Source of the DNA: AC-32 sp963813435
GTDB taxonomy: Bacteria; Actinomycetota; Thermoleophilia; Gaiellales; Gaiellaceae
Assembly (NCBI GenBank): GCA_963813435.1
Contig: CAWEYY010000001.1
Location: 124,001 to 188,000, forward strand
Direction of reading: 5' to 3'
DNA: 64,000 bases
Below are positions 62,707 through 64,000 of the stretch, one piece after another (the stretch's first letter is position 1; each line of letters begins with the position of its first letter). A program made the translations under genes and the position numbers. The notes beneath the pieces were generated by a model. That model did not search any database and was not told the DNA's origin. It saw nothing but the letters and a program-made list of their open reading frames with translations.

Positions 62707-63426
62707 CTCGGCGGTGACCTGCGGCAGGACTTCGCCCGCGGCGTCGTCGACCCGGAGGGACGCCTTGTTGTCGAAGGCAGTCGGGCCGCGGTTGACGATC
62801 GCGACCTCGCCTCCGGCCCGGATCGTCTCGAGCGGCAGGCCCGCGACGGGGAAGACCTCGAGCGCGGAGCCGACGACGAGCAGCAGCGCGGCGCCCCTTG
62901 CGAGCTCGTACGCGCGGTCGATCGCAGCGGGTGGCAGCAGCTCGCCGAAGAAGACCACGTCCGGCTTGAGGATCTCTCCGCAGGACGGGCAGAAGGGAGC
63001 GTCGGCCTCGGCCAGGAGGTCGAGCACCTGCTCCAGCGGGTAGCGCTCTCCGCAGCCCGGGCAGCTGGCGGTCCCGATCGAGCCGTGCACCTCGACGACT
63101 TCGCGGCTCCCTGCACGCTCGTGCAGGAGGTCGATGTTCTGGGTCACGACCGCCTGGACGAAGCCGAGCCGCTCGAGCTCGGCGAGGGCGAGGTGAGCCG
63201 GGTTCGGCTCGGCCTCGGTCAGCATCGCGATGCGCGGCTTGTAGAAGCTCCAGACCTTGAGCGGGTCGCTCCGAAAGGCGTCGAGCGAGGCGTACTCGAG
63301 CGGGTCGACCTGCGCCCAGATCCCGGTCGGCGAGCGGAAGTCCGGGATCCCGCTCTCCGTGCTCACGCCCGCTCCGGTCAGGACGACGCACGGCTGACGT
63401 GCCCGGATCAGATCGGCGAGCTCCAC
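62686..63426 (-). CDS. Sir2-family NAD-dependent protein deacylase
   Basis: A 246-residue sirtuin. GTG at 63426 lies 2 bp after the phosphotransferase stop. NAD-binding motif GAGVSTESGIPDFRSP near residue 18, TQNIDLLHERAGSREVVEVH with the catalytic His, and zinc Cys pairs CPGCGERYP and FCPSCGEIL are all intact. The VVFFGELLP loop fits the family. It removes acyl groups from lysines; target proteins unknown. Confidence 0.93.
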   Translation of the reverse strand: MELADLIRARQPCVVLTGAGVSTESGIPDFRSPTGIWAQVDPLEYASLDAFRSDPLKVWSFYKPRIAMLTEAEPNPAHLALAELERLGFVQAVVTQNIDLLHERAGSREVVEVHGSIGTASCPGCGERYPLEQVLDLLAEADAPFCPSCGEILKPDVVFFGELLPPAAIDRAYELARGAALLLVVGSALEVFPVAGLPLETIRAGGEVAIVNRGPTAFDNKASLRVDDAAGEVLPQVTAELRGEEP

Positions 63427-63428
63427 GC

Positions 63429-64000
63429 TCAGCTCCTCGCGTGATCCGCGAGCACCTCGCGGATCAGCCGACGGGCCGTCTCGGCGAAGACCGGGTTCGT
63501 GTCGACGTAGTAGGGCAGCGCGATCAGACCGATCGAGAGCGCCCAGCCGCGGCCGCGCGCCCAGGTCGCGTCGTCGACGCCCAGCCGTTCGCGGAAGTCG
63601 TCCCTGCCGTCCGCGGTGAGCGCTCCCCAGGCGGCGATCATGTCGACCGCCGGGTCGCCGACGCCGAAGCTCCCCCAGTCGATCACGCCGATGAGGCGCC
63701 CGTCCCGCACGAGCAGGTTGGCGGGCAGGAGATCGCCGTGGATCCAGACGGGCGGCCCGTCCCATTGCGGCGCCTCGAGCGCAGCGTCCCAGGCCGCGGT
63801 GGCCGCGCGGGCGTCGATCGACCCGTCGAGCTGGAGCAGCGCCTCCCGGGCCGAGTCGTCCTGCACCTCTGCCAGCGGCCGGCCACGCCGCGCGGGCGGG
63901 CCTCCGCGGAGGTCGACCCGGTGCAGCGCCCCGAGGAACGCGGCCAGCGACTCCGCGTCCCCGTCACAGTCCGGATGCTCGCCCTCGAGCCACGGATAGA
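63429..64000 (-). CDS. Aminoglycoside-phosphotransferase-like kinase, 5' end outside the window
   Basis: About 190 codons of the C-terminal part are visible; the gene runs past 64000. VWIHGDLLPANLLV holds the catalytic H-G-D-x4-N, and LIGVIDWGSFGVGDPAVDM the metal-binding Asp. This is the APH fold, used by aminoglycoside, homoserine and macrolide kinases as well as many unknown ones; resistance cannot be inferred. It is followed at 2 bp by the Sir2 gene. Confidence 0.85.
   Translation of the reverse strand, partial: YPWLEGEHPDCDGDAESLAAFLGALHRVDLRGGPPARRGRPLAEVQDDSAREALLQLDGSIDARAATAAWDAALEAPQWDGPPVWIHGDLLPANLLVRDGRLIGVIDWGSFGVGDPAVDMIAAWGALTADGRDDFRERLGVDDATWARGRGWALSIGLIALPYYVDTNPVFAETARRLIREVLADHARS

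Overview
The window is a very GC-rich, densely packed bacterial chromosome segment with about 60 genes. CarD, DisA, ClpC plus a separate Clp N-domain protein, FtsH, a DUF2469 protein, many GTG/TTG starts and an LPxTG surface protein point to a GC-rich actinobacterium, perhaps of the Thermoleophilia type (inference; there is no rRNA to confirm it). I see no tRNA, rRNA, CRISPR array, transposase or phage gene.

Layout. 1-10762 is housekeeping on the minus strand: a truncated GNAT gene, the coupled genes ispF, a PHP phosphatase, ispD and carD, then disA/radA, a DMT exporter, a membrane-fused spermidine-synthase-like protein and clpC. 10921-12586 holds a small membrane protein and a secreted protein of OB-like repeats. 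12786-33285 is a surface-glycan cluster: priming glycosylphosphotransferase, LPFTG protein behind a structured leader, two Wzy/WaaL-like proteins, a flippase, epimerase, seven glycosyltransferase or glycan-modifying genes, a Wzz/BY-kinase, a low-molecular-weight tyrosine phosphatase and a polysaccharide deacetylase. 33285-37696 carries lysS, a ClpC2-like protein, greA, dus and coaX. 37706-45107 carries two tandem solute-binding proteins without a transporter, DUF2469, and the folate genes folK, folB and folP interrupted by a subtilase on the other strand. 45200-50001 is a coupled plus-strand run: a heterodimeric ABC exporter, a VOC protein and a methyltransferase. 49998-56680 holds DUF2182/DUF1326, a low-GC cupin beside a HIT-family relic, then ftsH, hpt and tilS. 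56766-64000 holds GNAT, deoD, a lipid-kinase-like gene, an L,D-transpeptidase with a secreted partner, Sir2 and a truncated phosphotransferase.

The least expected signal lies between genes. A dispersed palindromic element occurs six times (5654, 6636, 12512, 46955, 57571 and 58345). It starts with TRA, then a first hairpin with a 4-nt loop, a short linker, a 27-nt second hairpin (12+3+12) and, in several copies, a GACC/GGTC tail. In three copies the first triplet is the stop codon of the preceding gene; one copy lies inside a coding sequence and encodes part of a signal peptide; another abuts a gene that has no ATG/GTG/TTG start. Two 77-nt copies differ at 17 positions, mostly as base-pair-preserving changes, so the fold itself appears to be conserved.
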